Below are positions 8,058 to 17,622 of a stretch of 64,000 nucleotides of DNA, piece after piece. This DNA is from Fluviicola sp. GTDB lineage: Bacteria; Bacteroidota; Bacteroidia; Flavobacteriales_D; Crocinitomicaceae. Position 1 is the first letter of the stretch, and every line of letters starts with the position of its first letter. The notes under the pieces are model-generated. The model was not told the origin of the DNA, did no database searches, and worked only from the letters and a program-made list of their open reading frames with translations. The stretch is taken from the NCBI RefSeq assembly GCF_039596395.1, contig NZ_JBCNJT010000002.1, positions 1,400,934-1,464,933 of the forward strand, given 5' to 3'. The position numbers were made by a program, and so were the translations under genes.

Positions 8058-9251
8058 ATGTTGAAACGTGTAGTAATCGTTGGCGGCGGGCCTGCCGGAT
8101 TAATGGCAGCTACGCAGTTGCTGAAAAGTGACTGTGAAATCCTGGTGCTGGACCAAAAGGCAAGTGTAGGACGCAAGTTCCTGGTTGCCGGTGATGGCGG
8201 ATTCAATCTCACACATTCTGAAACACCGGGTGAATTCCGGGAGAAGTATGATTCGGACTGGATCAAACAGGCTGTAAGGCAGTTCTCGAATAAGGACTGG
8301 ATTAAATTCCTGAAACAAATCGGTATTGAGACGAAAGTGGGTTCTTCCGGGAAGATTTTTCCGGAGGATACTATTAAACCGATCCAGGTGCTGAATGCCT
8401 GGAAGCAGTTTTTGGAGCCGAAAGTGCAGTTTGTACTAAACACGCGCTTTCTGGACTTCGATGAAAAACAACTAATCGTGGACAAGGGCATTTCTACGCC
8501 GCTCGGCAATCCCGGAGAAACAGAAACAATTCCATTTGATTACCTGGTTCTGGCCCTGGGTGGAAAATCCTGGCCGGTTACGGGTTCGGACGGAGCATGG
8601 ACTTCTGTTTTTGAGCAGAAAGGAATTGCCTTAAATCCTTTTCAACCCAGTAATTCGGGACTCGTTTTGTATGAGAACTGGCTGGGAGATTTGGAGGGAA
8701 AAATCCTGAAAAACATCCGGGTTTCCTGCGGTGATCAAAGTTGTTCGGGAGACATCGTATGTACCAGCTATGGTTTGGAAGGGAAACCGGTTTATGCGAT
8801 CAACAGGGCTTTACGGGAAATGGAAAAACCGGTTTTCAAAGTAGATCTAAAGCCTCAAATGACCCGTGAAAAGGTGTTTGAAGTATTAAAAAAAGCAAAG
8901 AATCCATCACAGGGATTAAAAGAACTAAAGCTGGGTGAAGTAGCGGTGTTCTGGATCAAAAATTTCGTTTCCAAACAGCGGTTTTTAGATCCGAAAGAAT
9001 TGGCTAAAGCCATCAAGGAATTTTCGATCGGCATCAAAGGTTTCCGGCCGATTGAAGAGGTGATTTCCTGCGCGGGCGGGGTGGCAGACTCCGAACTGTC
9101 GGAATCGGGAGAATTGAACCGTTTTCCGAACGTATTCGTTGCCGGAGAAATGATCGACTGGGATGCGCCTACCGGAGGTTATTTGATACAGGGATGTGTT
9201 TCGAGTGGATACGTTTCGGGCAAAGCCATAAAATTATCAATTATGAATTAA
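8058..9251 (+). CDS. HI0933/BaiN-type flavoprotein (TIGR03862 type)
   Basis: 397 residues. The FAD-binding Rossmann motif VVIVGGGPAGLMAA lies at residues 5-18, followed by the family block SVGRKFLVAGDGGFNLTHSE (about 41-61). Near the C-terminus are the conserved SCAGGVADSELS and VFVAGEMIDWDAPTGGYLIQGC, which bind FAD in this family. Length and motif order match the TIGR03862 group of the HI0933-like family of NAD(P)/FAD-dependent oxidoreductases. The true substrate is not known for most members. It follows purT by 40 bases on the same strand and may share a transcript. An AT-rich hairpin follows. Confidence 0.85.
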   Translation: MLKRVVIVGGGPAGLMAATQLLKSDCEILVLDQKASVGRKFLVAGDGGFNLTHSETPGEFREKYDSDWIKQAVRQFSNKDWIKFLKQIGIETKVGSSGKIFPEDTIKPIQVLNAWKQFLEPKVQFVLNTRFLDFDEKQLIVDKGISTPLGNPGETETIPFDYLVLALGGKSWPVTGSDGAWTSVFEQKGIALNPFQPSNSGLVLYENWLGDLEGKILKNIRVSCGDQSCSGDIVCTSYGLEGKPVYAINRALREMEKPVFKVDLKPQMTREKVFEVLKKAKNPSQGLKELKLGEVAVFWIKNFVSKQRFLDPKELAKAIKEFSIGIKGFRPIEEVISCAGGVADSELSESGELNRFPNVFVAGEMIDWDAPTGGYLIQGCVSSGYVSGKAIKLSIMN

Positions 9252-9279
9252 GTAATTATCAAGAATGCTCTTGATAATT
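9243..9279. repeat. AT-rich AATTATCAAG hairpin between convergent genes
   Basis: Perfect arms AATTATCAAG (9254-9263) and CTTGATAATT (9270-9279) with a 6-base loop, set in the word mix ATTATGAATTAAGTAATTAT. It lies in the 59-base gap between the converging flavoprotein and SPOR genes and closely resembles the element at 45061-45120. Confidence 0.6.
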
Positions 9280-9310
9280 GATACTTGAAGAATTGATAAT
9301 TAATTACTAA

Positions 9311-9703
9311 TTACTGATCGATCCGCGGCAAATTAATCTTCTCTTTTACAATAAAACCCGTCGGGAATTGCGCTGCAGTAGCTGCTTTGACCTTTTCTGC
9401 TTCCAATTGTGTTCTGAAATCACCGACCTTCAAAAAATAATGAGGCGCAACGAATTCCACGTAGGTGTCTACTTTCGGAAATTGTGCTGAAAAACGCGAA
9501 CGGGAATCGTCAATCACCGATTTATTGGAGTCAAAAGCCAATTGAAGGCGGTAACCATTGATTTCGGGTGCCGTTGTGGCCGTTGAACCCTGACCCTGAG
9601 CACGCACCAAATCATCGATTCTACTATCTTTAACAATAGTAACCTGAGCATTTCCTGCATAGGAAATAATCAATAGCGCTGTCATCAAAATCACCTTTCT
9701 CAT
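9311..9703 (-). CDS. exported SPOR-domain protein
   Basis: 130 residues with a signal peptide (MRKVILMTALLIISYAGNAQ). The rest from about residue 48 is a SPOR fold: GYRLQLAFDSNKSVIDDSRS, then TYVEFVAPHYFLKVGDFRTQLEAEKVKAATAAQFP and VKEKINLP. SPOR domains bind peptidoglycan with naked glycan strands, often at the division site. The protein is short, a signal peptide plus one domain, as in many Bacteroidota. A -7-like box (CAAAGTTA, 9720-9727 on the + strand) lies 17 bases upstream. It diverges from the respiratory operon. Confidence 0.85.
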   Translation of the reverse strand: MRKVILMTALLIISYAGNAQVTIVKDSRIDDLVRAQGQGSTATTAPEINGYRLQLAFDSNKSVIDDSRSRFSAQFPKVDTYVEFVAPHYFLKVGDFRTQLEAEKVKAATAAQFPTGFIVKEKINLPRIDQ

Positions 9704-10026
9704 ATCAAATAGCTTTTGGCAAAGTTAAGCGATTTTTTTTAGGCGCTCCATTCATGGTGTATTTGCTGGTTTCATTGAAAAAAAACCGGCCGAAAATTTA
9801 CCTGTAAACCGGCCGAATCAGACGTAAGTGTTAGCAAATTAGGGGATTGTTAAGAAATGTGAAAGAAGGGAGTTATTTAGAATCATTTTAAATTAAAAAA
9901 TCGGGTGCAGAAATTGTCATAAAACTGTCACAGAAACCCCTTATTCTTCTAAATTTGCCATCGTTAATTGCTGTGTTAACATAGTGTTGACAACATATTG
10001 TAGAAACAAAAATATCTAATAATCAG
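9704..10026. promoter_or_regulatory. divergent control region of the act/cox operon, with 12-bp direct repeats
   Basis: 323 bases without a gene. AAACCGGCCGAA occurs at 9782-9793 and again at 9805-9816, 23 bases apart (about two helix turns), each containing the palindrome CGGCCG. A -7 box TAAATTTG lies at 9950-9957, 69 bases before the actA start; no good -33 TTG is seen at the right distance. The repeats could be an operator for the respiratory operon or a worn terminator hairpin; the first is inferred from position only. Confidence 0.4.
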
Positions 10027-11367
10027 ATGTTTAGAAGTATAAAACAATGGTGTATCGGTGCGCTTTCAACAGTTTTTGTTGTTGGTGCATTTGATAGTTT
10101 CGCTCAGGTTGATGGCGGAGCGTTATTTAAAGCGAAGTGTGCTACATGTCACTCCCCGCACAAAGATGGTACAGGTCCGAAACTGTTCGGAGTTCGTCAG
10201 AAATGGGCTGACGGCGGAGCAAAGGAAGGATCTATTTACCAGTGGGTAGCTAACTGGAGTGTTGCTGCTGCTTCAGATCCTTACGCTGCTAAAGTGAAGG
10301 ATACCAAGCCAACGGCGATGAACACATTCCCGGATTTGGCTGGAAAGACAAAAGAAATCGATGCAATTTTTGATTGGGTTGATTCTCAGCCTGATCCTGC
10401 TGCTGCGGCTGAAGGTGGTGATGCTGCAGGTGCTGCTGCTACAACAACAGGTGAAGTAGAAGAAGAAGGCCTTTCCTGGGTTTGGATCCTGATGGGTGTT
10501 GTGTTCGTTGTAATTATTATGGCTGTTGGTGGTGTACGCCGTCAGTTGAGAAACGCAACGAAAGAGCACGACGGACAAACTGTGAATGATGATCTTTCAT
10601 TCGGACAGGAATTCAAAGCGTGGGCCTGGAAATACAAGCGTTACGTTGGAATCGGTGGATTGGTGATTACACTTTCATTAATCGTTTCTTTATTCCTTTC
10701 CCTGTATTCAATCGGGGTGTTGGAAGATTACCAGCCGTCTCAGCCGATCGAATTCCCGCATGACATTCACGCAGGAAAAAACCAAATCGATTGTAAATAC
10801 TGTCACAACTCTGCAATTGACGGAAAAACGGCAGGTATCCCAACTGTGAACGTTTGTATGAACTGTCACAAGCAGATCAACGGAAATACTCCTGAGCAAC
10901 AAGAGAAAATCGCTAAGATTTACGCGGCAGCCGGTTACGATCCTGCAACTCAGAAATACTCCGGAAAAACAAAAGAAATTATCTGGAACAAGGTTCACGT
11001 TTTACCTGATCACGTTTACTTCAATCACCAACAACACGTAGTTGCCGGGCAAGTTGATTGTAAGCAGTGTCACGGTGATATGACAAAAATGAACGAAACT
11101 GCTAAAGTACAGCCGGTTTCCGAATTGAACAAGGTAGAAGGTAACATTCCGTTGACGAAAGCAACATTGACAATGGGATGGTGTATCGAATGTCACGCTG
11201 AGAAAGAAATCTCTGCGGGGTCATTGGATTCTAAAGGAAGCAATTATTACAATGAAATACATAACCGTTTGTTAAAAGACAGAAAATTATACAACAAGTT
11301 CCTTGAGGACAAGAAAATAACGGTTAAAGAATTAGGTGGTTGGGAGTGTGCTAAATGTCACTATTAA
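10027..11367 (+). CDS. actA: alternative complex III subunit A, multihaem cytochrome c
   Basis: 446 residues. After a signal-like segment ending near residue 26, a monohaem class I domain has CATCH (38-42). One membrane segment follows at about 149-170, a second at about 196-220, then five more CxxCH sites: 256-260, 277-281, 345-349, 386-390 and 441-445, the last ending one residue before the stop. So six haem c sites are seen. By homology to ACIII, ActA takes electrons from the Fe-S protein ActB and passes them on toward oxidase, outside the inner membrane. It is the first gene of an operon with 27 bases to actB. Confidence 0.92.
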   Translation: MFRSIKQWCIGALSTVFVVGAFDSFAQVDGGALFKAKCATCHSPHKDGTGPKLFGVRQKWADGGAKEGSIYQWVANWSVAAASDPYAAKVKDTKPTAMNTFPDLAGKTKEIDAIFDWVDSQPDPAAAAEGGDAAGAAATTTGEVEEEGLSWVWILMGVVFVVIIMAVGGVRRQLRNATKEHDGQTVNDDLSFGQEFKAWAWKYKRYVGIGGLVITLSLIVSLFLSLYSIGVLEDYQPSQPIEFPHDIHAGKNQIDCKYCHNSAIDGKTAGIPTVNVCMNCHKQINGNTPEQQEKIAKIYAAAGYDPATQKYSGKTKEIIWNKVHVLPDHVYFNHQQHVVAGQVDCKQCHGDMTKMNETAKVQPVSELNKVEGNIPLTKATLTMGWCIECHAEKEISAGSLDSKGSNYYNEIHNRLLKDRKLYNKFLEDKKITVKELGGWECAKCHY

Positions 11368-11394
11368 TCAATCTCGAACAGTAGAACAAAGATT

Positions 11395-14300
11395 ATGGCT
11401 ATGTCAAAAAAATATTGGAAAGGTCTTGATGAATTGCATGAAACACCTGCATTCATTGAGTCAAGAGACCAGGAGTTTTCTCCGTCTGTTTCTGTTGACG
11501 AATTCTTAGGTGATGATCAACTTGCTGAGACATCAACGGCACGTCGTGACTTCTTGAAATTCTTAGGATTCAGTGTTGCAGCTGCTACAGTTGCGGCATG
11601 TGAGGCTCCGGTTACAAAAGCTATTCCTTACGTTGTTAAACCGGAAAACGTAACACCTGGTGTTGCTACCTGGTATGCGTCCACTTATTACGATGGAAAC
11701 GCATATGCAAGTATTGTTGTTAAAACACGTGAAGGTCGACCTATTTATATTAAAGGAAACCGTGATTTCGGATTTACGCAGGGAGCTTTAACTCCTCAGA
11801 TCGTATCATCCGTTCTTTCTCTTTACGATAACGCTCGTTTGAAAACGGCTCAGGCTAAAGGAGGGAAAGATATTTCATGGGATAAATTAGACGGTGCTGT
11901 TCAGGCAGAATTGGCTAATATCAAGAAATCAAACGGTAAAGTTGCTTTCGTTGCAAACTCGGTAATTTCTCCATCTATGCAAGGTGCTATCGTGGACTTG
12001 TCTACAAGTATCTTCGGAGAAGTGAAAGATGCAAACGGAATGGCAACGGTTCACCCGAATTTCAACTTCATCCAGTACGATGCGATCTCCTACGCAGGAA
12101 TGCGTGAGGCAAACATGGAATCATTCGGAATGCGTGCAATTCCTGATTACGATTTCACACAAGCTAAAACGATCGTAAGTATCGGTGCGGATTTCTTAAG
12201 TACGTGGTTGCTTGGAAATGCATTCTCTGCTGATTACGGAAAACGCCGTAACCCGGACGGAGAGTGGATGAACAAACACTTCCAGTTCGAATCAACAATG
12301 TCTATCACAGGTTCAAACGCAGATTACCGCGGAATGATCAAGCCTAGTGAGCAGGCAAATGTATTGGCTTATATCCTTGGTAAATTCGGAGTGAATGCTG
12401 GAGTTTCTTCTGCTTTGCCGAAAGAAGCGCAGTCTGTTGCAGACGCTGCTGTAAAAGCATTGAAAGCTTCCAAAGGAATGTCAGTAGTTGTTTGCGGTTC
12501 CAATAACAAAGCCCTTCAGATCCTGACAAACAAATTGAACAGCGTATTGGGAGCTTACGGAAAAACAATCCGTTTCGACAAGCAATTGCAACTATTCCAG
12601 TCCGAAGATGCGAAAATGCAGAAACTGGTTTCTGATGTGATCGCCGGAAAAGGACCGGATGCAGTATTCTTCCTGGGAACAAACCCTGTTTACAACTTAC
12701 CGAACGGTAAAGCGTTTGCAGAGGCACTTGAAAAAGTTAAGATCAGCGTTTCATTGTCCGGTTACGGAGACGAGACAGCTACAAAATGTACATACATTGC
12801 TCCTGACCACCATGCATTGGAATCCTGGATGGATTACAATCCGAAAGCGGGTCATTATGCAATTGCTCAGCCAACTATCCGTCCGTTATTCGATACAGCT
12901 TCCGCAATGGAGTCGCTATTGGTTTGGGCCGGAAAGAAACACCGTGGAGGAAAAGATTCACGTGTAGCTTATGAGTACATTCAAAAGAATTGGGAAATGT
13001 ATGGTTTCCCGATGCAGACAAAATACACGGATTTCAATACGTACTGGGAGATGGCTATTCACAATAGCTGTAACGATGATTTCGTAATGCCGGGTGCTCC
13101 TGTAGTGTTCAACGACGCTGCAATGGGTAAAGTAGCAGGTAAATTACCGAAATCCGGAGCTCTTGAAGTAGTATTGTACCAAAAAGCAGGTATTGGAAAC
13201 GGAGATATGGCGGGTAACCCATGGTTGCAGGAGATGCCGGATCCGATTTCTAAAGTGACTTGGGATAACTACATTACCATGTCGCCTGAGACCATGAGAA
13301 AAGAAGGTTACGCAACAACTTTCGACCAGGAGAATGGATTGAACACGGCAACTGTAAAAGTTGGCGGAGAATCCATCACACTTCCGGTTTACCCGTCACC
13401 GGGACAAGCAGCAGGTACTATCGGTATCGCTCTTGGATACGGACGCGGAGAAGGAAACGAGAACATCGGTAACGCGGCATTCGTAACAAAACAATACGGA
13501 GGTTTCGAAACAGATGCAAAAGGTAACCGCGTATCCGTTGGTAAAAACGCATACCGCTTCCTTACATGGGAAAACGGAACATACCAAAGTGATGTGATCG
13601 GATCTTTGACAAAAGCAGGATCAGATCTATATCCAATCGCAGCAACACAAATTCACCATACGGTAATGTCCCGTAACTCTATCGTTAGAGAAACAACTTT
13701 GGACATTTACCAAAACGAAGAGCCGGGAGCTTACAACCACAAGCACGTGTTACATACACATGAAGGTGAAGTTCCGATCTCAGAATTCGATTTGTGGGAT
13801 GCACACCCGGTAGAAAATATTGGTCACCGTTGGGGAATGACCATCGACTTGAACCAGTGTTTCGGTTGTGGTGTTTGTATCATTGCTTGTCAGGCTGAGA
13901 ATAACATCCCGGTAGTTGGTAAAGACGAAGTACGCAGAGGTCGTGAGATGCACTGGTTGCGAATCGACCGTTACTTTGCTTCCAGCGAAGAAGCTGCTGT
14001 AGGTACACGTAAAGATCCTGTTTTAGGACATTTGGATTACGTAGAATCAGAAATCCCTACTGCAAACCCGGCTGTAGTTCACATGCCGATGATGTGTCAG
14101 CAGTGTAACCACGCTCCGTGTGAAACGGTTTGTCCGGTTGCTGCAACAACGCACTCAAACGAAGGATTAAACCAAATGACTTATAACCGTTGTATCGGTA
14201 CACGTTACTGTGCTAACAACTGTCCTTACAAGGTTCGTCGTTTCAACTGGTTTAACTACCCATCTTATAAGAAATTTACAGAAATCAACCCTGCTCAGGA

Positions 14301-14739
14301 CGATTTAGGACGTATGGTATTGAACCCTGACGTTACTGTTCGTACTCGCGGTGTGATGGAGAAATGTTCATTCTGTGTTCAGAAAATCCAGTCTGTGAAA
14401 TTAGAGGCTAAAGTTCAAAACCGTACGGTTCAGGATAGTGACTTCGAATCTGCTTGTTCAGATGCTTGTCCTGCCGGAGCTATCGTATTCGGTGACTGGA
14501 ACGATGTAAACTCTAAGATCCGTAAAGTATCTGCAGATAAGCGTTCATACCAGGCTTTGGAAGAAGTAGGAGTGAAGCCAAATGTTTGGTACCAGGTGAA
14601 AGTTCGTAACAACGACAATGCTGAATTGGATAAAGTTGTTGCAGATGCCAAGAAAGCTGAGCACGCTGCTCATGCCGGACATGGTGAGCATGCTGCAAAG
14701 CATGAGCAACCGGGACATGGAAATAAAGTAAATCATTAA
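11395..14739 (+). CDS. actB: alternative complex III subunit B, Fe-S/molybdopterin-like protein
   Basis: 1,114 residues. The N-terminal part (to about 800) is like a molybdopterin oxidoreductase; ACIII members lack the cofactor. The C-terminal part is a ferredoxin-like unit: C822/825/828/832, C901/904/909/913, C933/939/943 and C991/994/1021/1025, fitting three 4Fe-4S and one 3Fe-4S cluster. A Tat-variant signal ARRDFLKFLGFSVAAA at 49-64 is followed by a lipobox-like AAC (69). The last 30 residues are His-rich (HAAHAGHGEHAAKHEQPGHG). Two ATGs (11395, 11401) are possible starts. The role is electron transfer from quinol to ActA haems within ACIII. Confidence 0.95.
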   Translation: MAMSKKYWKGLDELHETPAFIESRDQEFSPSVSVDEFLGDDQLAETSTARRDFLKFLGFSVAAATVAACEAPVTKAIPYVVKPENVTPGVATWYASTYYDGNAYASIVVKTREGRPIYIKGNRDFGFTQGALTPQIVSSVLSLYDNARLKTAQAKGGKDISWDKLDGAVQAELANIKKSNGKVAFVANSVISPSMQGAIVDLSTSIFGEVKDANGMATVHPNFNFIQYDAISYAGMREANMESFGMRAIPDYDFTQAKTIVSIGADFLSTWLLGNAFSADYGKRRNPDGEWMNKHFQFESTMSITGSNADYRGMIKPSEQANVLAYILGKFGVNAGVSSALPKEAQSVADAAVKALKASKGMSVVVCGSNNKALQILTNKLNSVLGAYGKTIRFDKQLQLFQSEDAKMQKLVSDVIAGKGPDAVFFLGTNPVYNLPNGKAFAEALEKVKISVSLSGYGDETATKCTYIAPDHHALESWMDYNPKAGHYAIAQPTIRPLFDTASAMESLLVWAGKKHRGGKDSRVAYEYIQKNWEMYGFPMQTKYTDFNTYWEMAIHNSCNDDFVMPGAPVVFNDAAMGKVAGKLPKSGALEVVLYQKAGIGNGDMAGNPWLQEMPDPISKVTWDNYITMSPETMRKEGYATTFDQENGLNTATVKVGGESITLPVYPSPGQAAGTIGIALGYGRGEGNENIGNAAFVTKQYGGFETDAKGNRVSVGKNAYRFLTWENGTYQSDVIGSLTKAGSDLYPIAATQIHHTVMSRNSIVRETTLDIYQNEEPGAYNHKHVLHTHEGEVPISEFDLWDAHPVENIGHRWGMTIDLNQCFGCGVCIIACQAENNIPVVGKDEVRRGREMHWLRIDRYFASSEEAAVGTRKDPVLGHLDYVESEIPTANPAVVHMPMMCQQCNHAPCETVCPVAATTHSNEGLNQMTYNRCIGTRYCANNCPYKVRRFNWFNYPSYKKFTEINPAQDDLGRMVLNPDVTVRTRGVMEKCSFCVQKIQSVKLEAKVQNRTVQDSDFESACSDACPAGAIVFGDWNDVNSKIRKVSADKRSYQALEEVGVKPNVWYQVKVRNNDNAELDKVVADAKKAEHAAHAGHGEHAAKHEQPGHGNKVNH

Positions 14740-14759
14740 TTGCTAAAAATTAAAGTCTA

Positions 14760-16253
14760 ATGCATAAGGAAGCTGCAATTCGTGAACCCCTCATATTAGG
14801 TCACAAGACGTATCACGAGATTACCGAGGACGTATGTAAACCGATTGAGGATAAAGCACCGCGCATGTGGTACATTTTATTCGGTATCGCTTTAGTTATC
14901 GGATTATACGGAGTAGGATGTATCTTTTACTTGTTAGGAACAGGTATTGGAGTTTGGGGTCTTAACAAAACCGTTGGTTGGGCTTGGGATATCACCAACT
15001 TCGTATGGTGGGTAGGTATCGGTCACGCCGGAACCCTGATCTCAGCAGTATTGTTATTGTTCCGTCAAAAATGGAGAATGGCGATTAACCGTTCTGCTGA
15101 GGCGATGACAATCTTCGCTGTATTCATGGCAGGTTTGTTCCCGTTGATTCACATGGGTCGTTTATGGGTAGGTTACTGGACACTTCCATTGCCAAACCAC
15201 TTCGGTTCATTATGGGTTAACTTCAACTCACCGCTACTATGGGACGTATTCGCGATCTCCACGTATCTTTCCGTATCACTGGTATTCTGGTACATCGGTT
15301 TGATTCCTGATTTCGCAACGATCCGTGACCGTGTGAAGAAGCCGATTCCAAAGAAAATGTATTCCATCCTTTCTTTCGGATGGTCCGGACGCGCGAAGCA
15401 CTGGAACCGTTTCGAATTGGTTTCATTGGTATTGGCAGGTGTTGCTACACCGTTGGTATTCTCGGTTCACTCCATTGTATCCTTTGACTTTGCCACGTCG
15501 GTAATCCCGGGATGGCATACAACGATCTTCCCTCCGTACTTCGTAGCGGGAGCGGTATTCTCCGGGTTCGCGATGGTACAAACACTTTTATTGGTGATGC
15601 GTAAGGCCATGAAACTGGAGGCTTACATCCACACCAAGCACGTGGAGTACATGAACATCGTAATCATGGTAACAGGATCTATCGTAGGTACTGCATATAT
15701 CACCGAGTTATTTATTTCCTGGTACTCAGGTGTTGAATACGAAGCATACGCTTTCTTCAACAGAGCAACCGGACCATACTGGTGGGCTTACTGGTCCATG
15801 ATGACTTGTAACGTGGTTTCACCGCAGTTGATGTGGTTCAAGAAATTAAGAAGAAGCTTGTTGTTTACATTCATCATTTCCATTGTAGTAAACATCGGTA
15901 TGTGGTTCGAGCGTTACGTAATTATCGTAACATCTATTCACCGCGATTACTTACCGTCTTCCTGGTCTATGCACTACCCAAGTCACATCGACTTAGGTGT
16001 ATATGTAGGAACGATCGGATTGTTCTTCGTGTTCTTCTTGTTGTTTGCCCGTTTCTTCCCGGTATTGGCGTTGAACGAATTGAAAACAATCCTGAAGTCA
16101 TCCGGAGAATCTTATAAAAACGACACTGCTCCTGTTCACCCTTATTTTGCTAAAAACGGTCATGGTAGTCACGGACACGATCACGGACCGGATTCAGGTA
16201 CAGGACACGCTGACCCTAACGCGGAAGGCACAAACGATATTAACAATCATTAA
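14760..16253 (+). CDS. actC: alternative complex III subunit C, NrfD/PsrC-like quinol-binding protein
   Basis: 497 residues with about ten membrane helices (for example MWYILFGIALVIGLYGVGCI near residue 35, HAGTLISAVLLLF, SLVLAGVATPLVFSVHSIVS, VYVGTIGLFFVFFLLFARFF). It is the NrfD/PsrC family subunit that oxidises menaquinol in ACIII. A soluble N-terminus of about 35 residues (REPLILGHKTYHEITEDV) is usual for ActC. The C-terminal tail is His-rich (GHGSHGHDHGPDSGTGHAD). It lies 20 bases after actB and 9 before actD, so it is co-transcribed. Confidence 0.95.
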   Translation: MHKEAAIREPLILGHKTYHEITEDVCKPIEDKAPRMWYILFGIALVIGLYGVGCIFYLLGTGIGVWGLNKTVGWAWDITNFVWWVGIGHAGTLISAVLLLFRQKWRMAINRSAEAMTIFAVFMAGLFPLIHMGRLWVGYWTLPLPNHFGSLWVNFNSPLLWDVFAISTYLSVSLVFWYIGLIPDFATIRDRVKKPIPKKMYSILSFGWSGRAKHWNRFELVSLVLAGVATPLVFSVHSIVSFDFATSVIPGWHTTIFPPYFVAGAVFSGFAMVQTLLLVMRKAMKLEAYIHTKHVEYMNIVIMVTGSIVGTAYITELFISWYSGVEYEAYAFFNRATGPYWWAYWSMMTCNVVSPQLMWFKKLRRSLLFTFIISIVVNIGMWFERYVIIVTSIHRDYLPSSWSMHYPSHIDLGVYVGTIGLFFVFFLLFARFFPVLALNELKTILKSSGESYKNDTAPVHPYFAKNGHGSHGHDHGPDSGTGHADPNAEGTNDINNH

Positions 16254-16262
16254 TAGAGAAAC

Positions 16263-16799
16263 ATGGCAGAGAAAGTAATTTATGCAATGTATGACGACGA
16301 CGATGTGCTAAAAGACGGCGCAAAGAAGTTAGTCGCTAAAGGAGTTAAAGTAGCTGACGTGTTTTCTCCGTTCCCGATTCACGGTATTGATCCGATCATC
16401 GGTGTAAAACACACACGTTTGGGTATCATGGCATTCTTGTATGGTTTGACAGGTACTACTTTGGCAACACTTGGAATGAACTATTTCATGATCCACGACT
16501 GGCCGATGAACATCGGTGGTAAGCCGAACGATACATATTTGGATAACGTTTTGGCTTTCATTCCGATTACGTTTGAGTTCACCGTATTATGTGCTGCTCA
16601 CGGAATGGCGATCACTTATTTATTATTGAATAAGACTTTGCCTGGAATGCCGGCAACAAACCCTGATCCTCGTACAACAGATGATAAATTCGTAATGGAA
16701 TTGCGTTTATCAGACAACGGTCAGTTTTCCGAAGGAGAATTGATGGCGATGTTGAATGAGACGGGAGTGATAGAAATAGATCAAAAAGATATTCATTAA
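16263..16799 (+). CDS. actD: alternative complex III subunit D (DUF3341)
   Basis: 178 residues, DUF3341. The soluble N-terminal domain (VIYAMYDDDDVLKDGAKKLV, then FSPFPIHGID) is followed by two membrane helices at about 55-80 and 100-122 (LGIMAFLYGLTGTTLATLG and AFIPITFEFTVLCAAHGMAI), and a cytoplasmic tail with DDKFVMELRL. It is a structural subunit of ACIII. The position directly after actC (9 bases) is the normal gene order. Confidence 0.93.
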   Translation: MAEKVIYAMYDDDDVLKDGAKKLVAKGVKVADVFSPFPIHGIDPIIGVKHTRLGIMAFLYGLTGTTLATLGMNYFMIHDWPMNIGGKPNDTYLDNVLAFIPITFEFTVLCAAHGMAITYLLLNKTLPGMPATNPDPRTTDDKFVMELRLSDNGQFSEGELMAMLNETGVIEIDQKDIH

Positions 16800-16844
16800 T
16801 TAACTGTAGATCTTAAGTCTTACAGAGTTTAAAGACCAATACAG

Positions 16845-17594
16845 ATGAAAGTAAAATTCAAGGCATTTGCACAGTTTTCAGTGGTAGCGTTGCTGGCAGC
16901 AGCGTGTTCTTCTGATCCTGATAGTGCAGGTTTAGAATACATGCCTGATATGTATCGTTCTCCTGCGGTTGAGCCGTATGTTGATTATGGTGAAGTTCGC
17001 GGACAGATCAATGATGAAATGAAAATGCGCCGTTCCGCAATGGTTCCGCCGCGTTATGCAATTCCTTATTGGGGTACTGATTCGGCAACTGTTCATACCT
17101 TACTTCCATACCACCGTATGCCAGGTAGATTGTTTGCAGAAACACATGGTTTGTACCAGTATGATTTGTCTTCAAACGAAGATGCGGATTATGAATACAA
17201 AATGGCTGCTGCTGACGTGAACCCGATCAAGTTGACTTCCAAAGAAGTTGCTGATAAAGTGTTCGCTGACGGAAAAGCATTGTACCAGGTAAACTGTAAT
17301 CACTGTCATGGTGAGAAAGGTGACGGAGAAGGACCGATGGTTAAATCCGGAGCTTATACCGGTGCGGCTGTATTGAGTGGTTTAGCGATCCAGGAAGGAC
17401 AAATGTTCTATTCTATTTACTACGGTAAAGGAATGATGGGATCCCACGCATCTTTGTTGAATAAAAAAGAGATCTGGACTTTGGTACACTACGTAAGAAA
17501 GTTCCAGGATGCGAAGTACGGAACGTTTGACGCAAACGGTGCTCCGGCATGGGGAGCGAATGCGGCGGTAGCTGATACAACGGCAAAGAAGTAA
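16845..17594 (+). CDS. actE: alternative complex III subunit E, monohaem cytochrome c lipoprotein
   Basis: 249 residues. Lipoprotein signal with LLAAAC, the lipid-bearing Cys at 21. One class I cytochrome c domain follows, with CNHCHGEKGDGEGP at 151-164; a likely axial Met lies in YGKGMMGSHAS. Family knowledge: ActE docks on ACIII and can hand electrons to the oxidase. The 45-base gap before it is the largest inside the act part of the operon. Confidence 0.93.
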   Translation: MKVKFKAFAQFSVVALLAAACSSDPDSAGLEYMPDMYRSPAVEPYVDYGEVRGQINDEMKMRRSAMVPPRYAIPYWGTDSATVHTLLPYHRMPGRLFAETHGLYQYDLSSNEDADYEYKMAAADVNPIKLTSKEVADKVFADGKALYQVNCNHCHGEKGDGEGPMVKSGAYTGAAVLSGLAIQEGQMFYSIYYGKGMMGSHASLLNKKEIWTLVHYVRKFQDAKYGTFDANGAPAWGANAAVADTTAKK

Positions 17595-17622
17595 TATTTA
17601 CTAAGACAGAAAACAAATAGAA

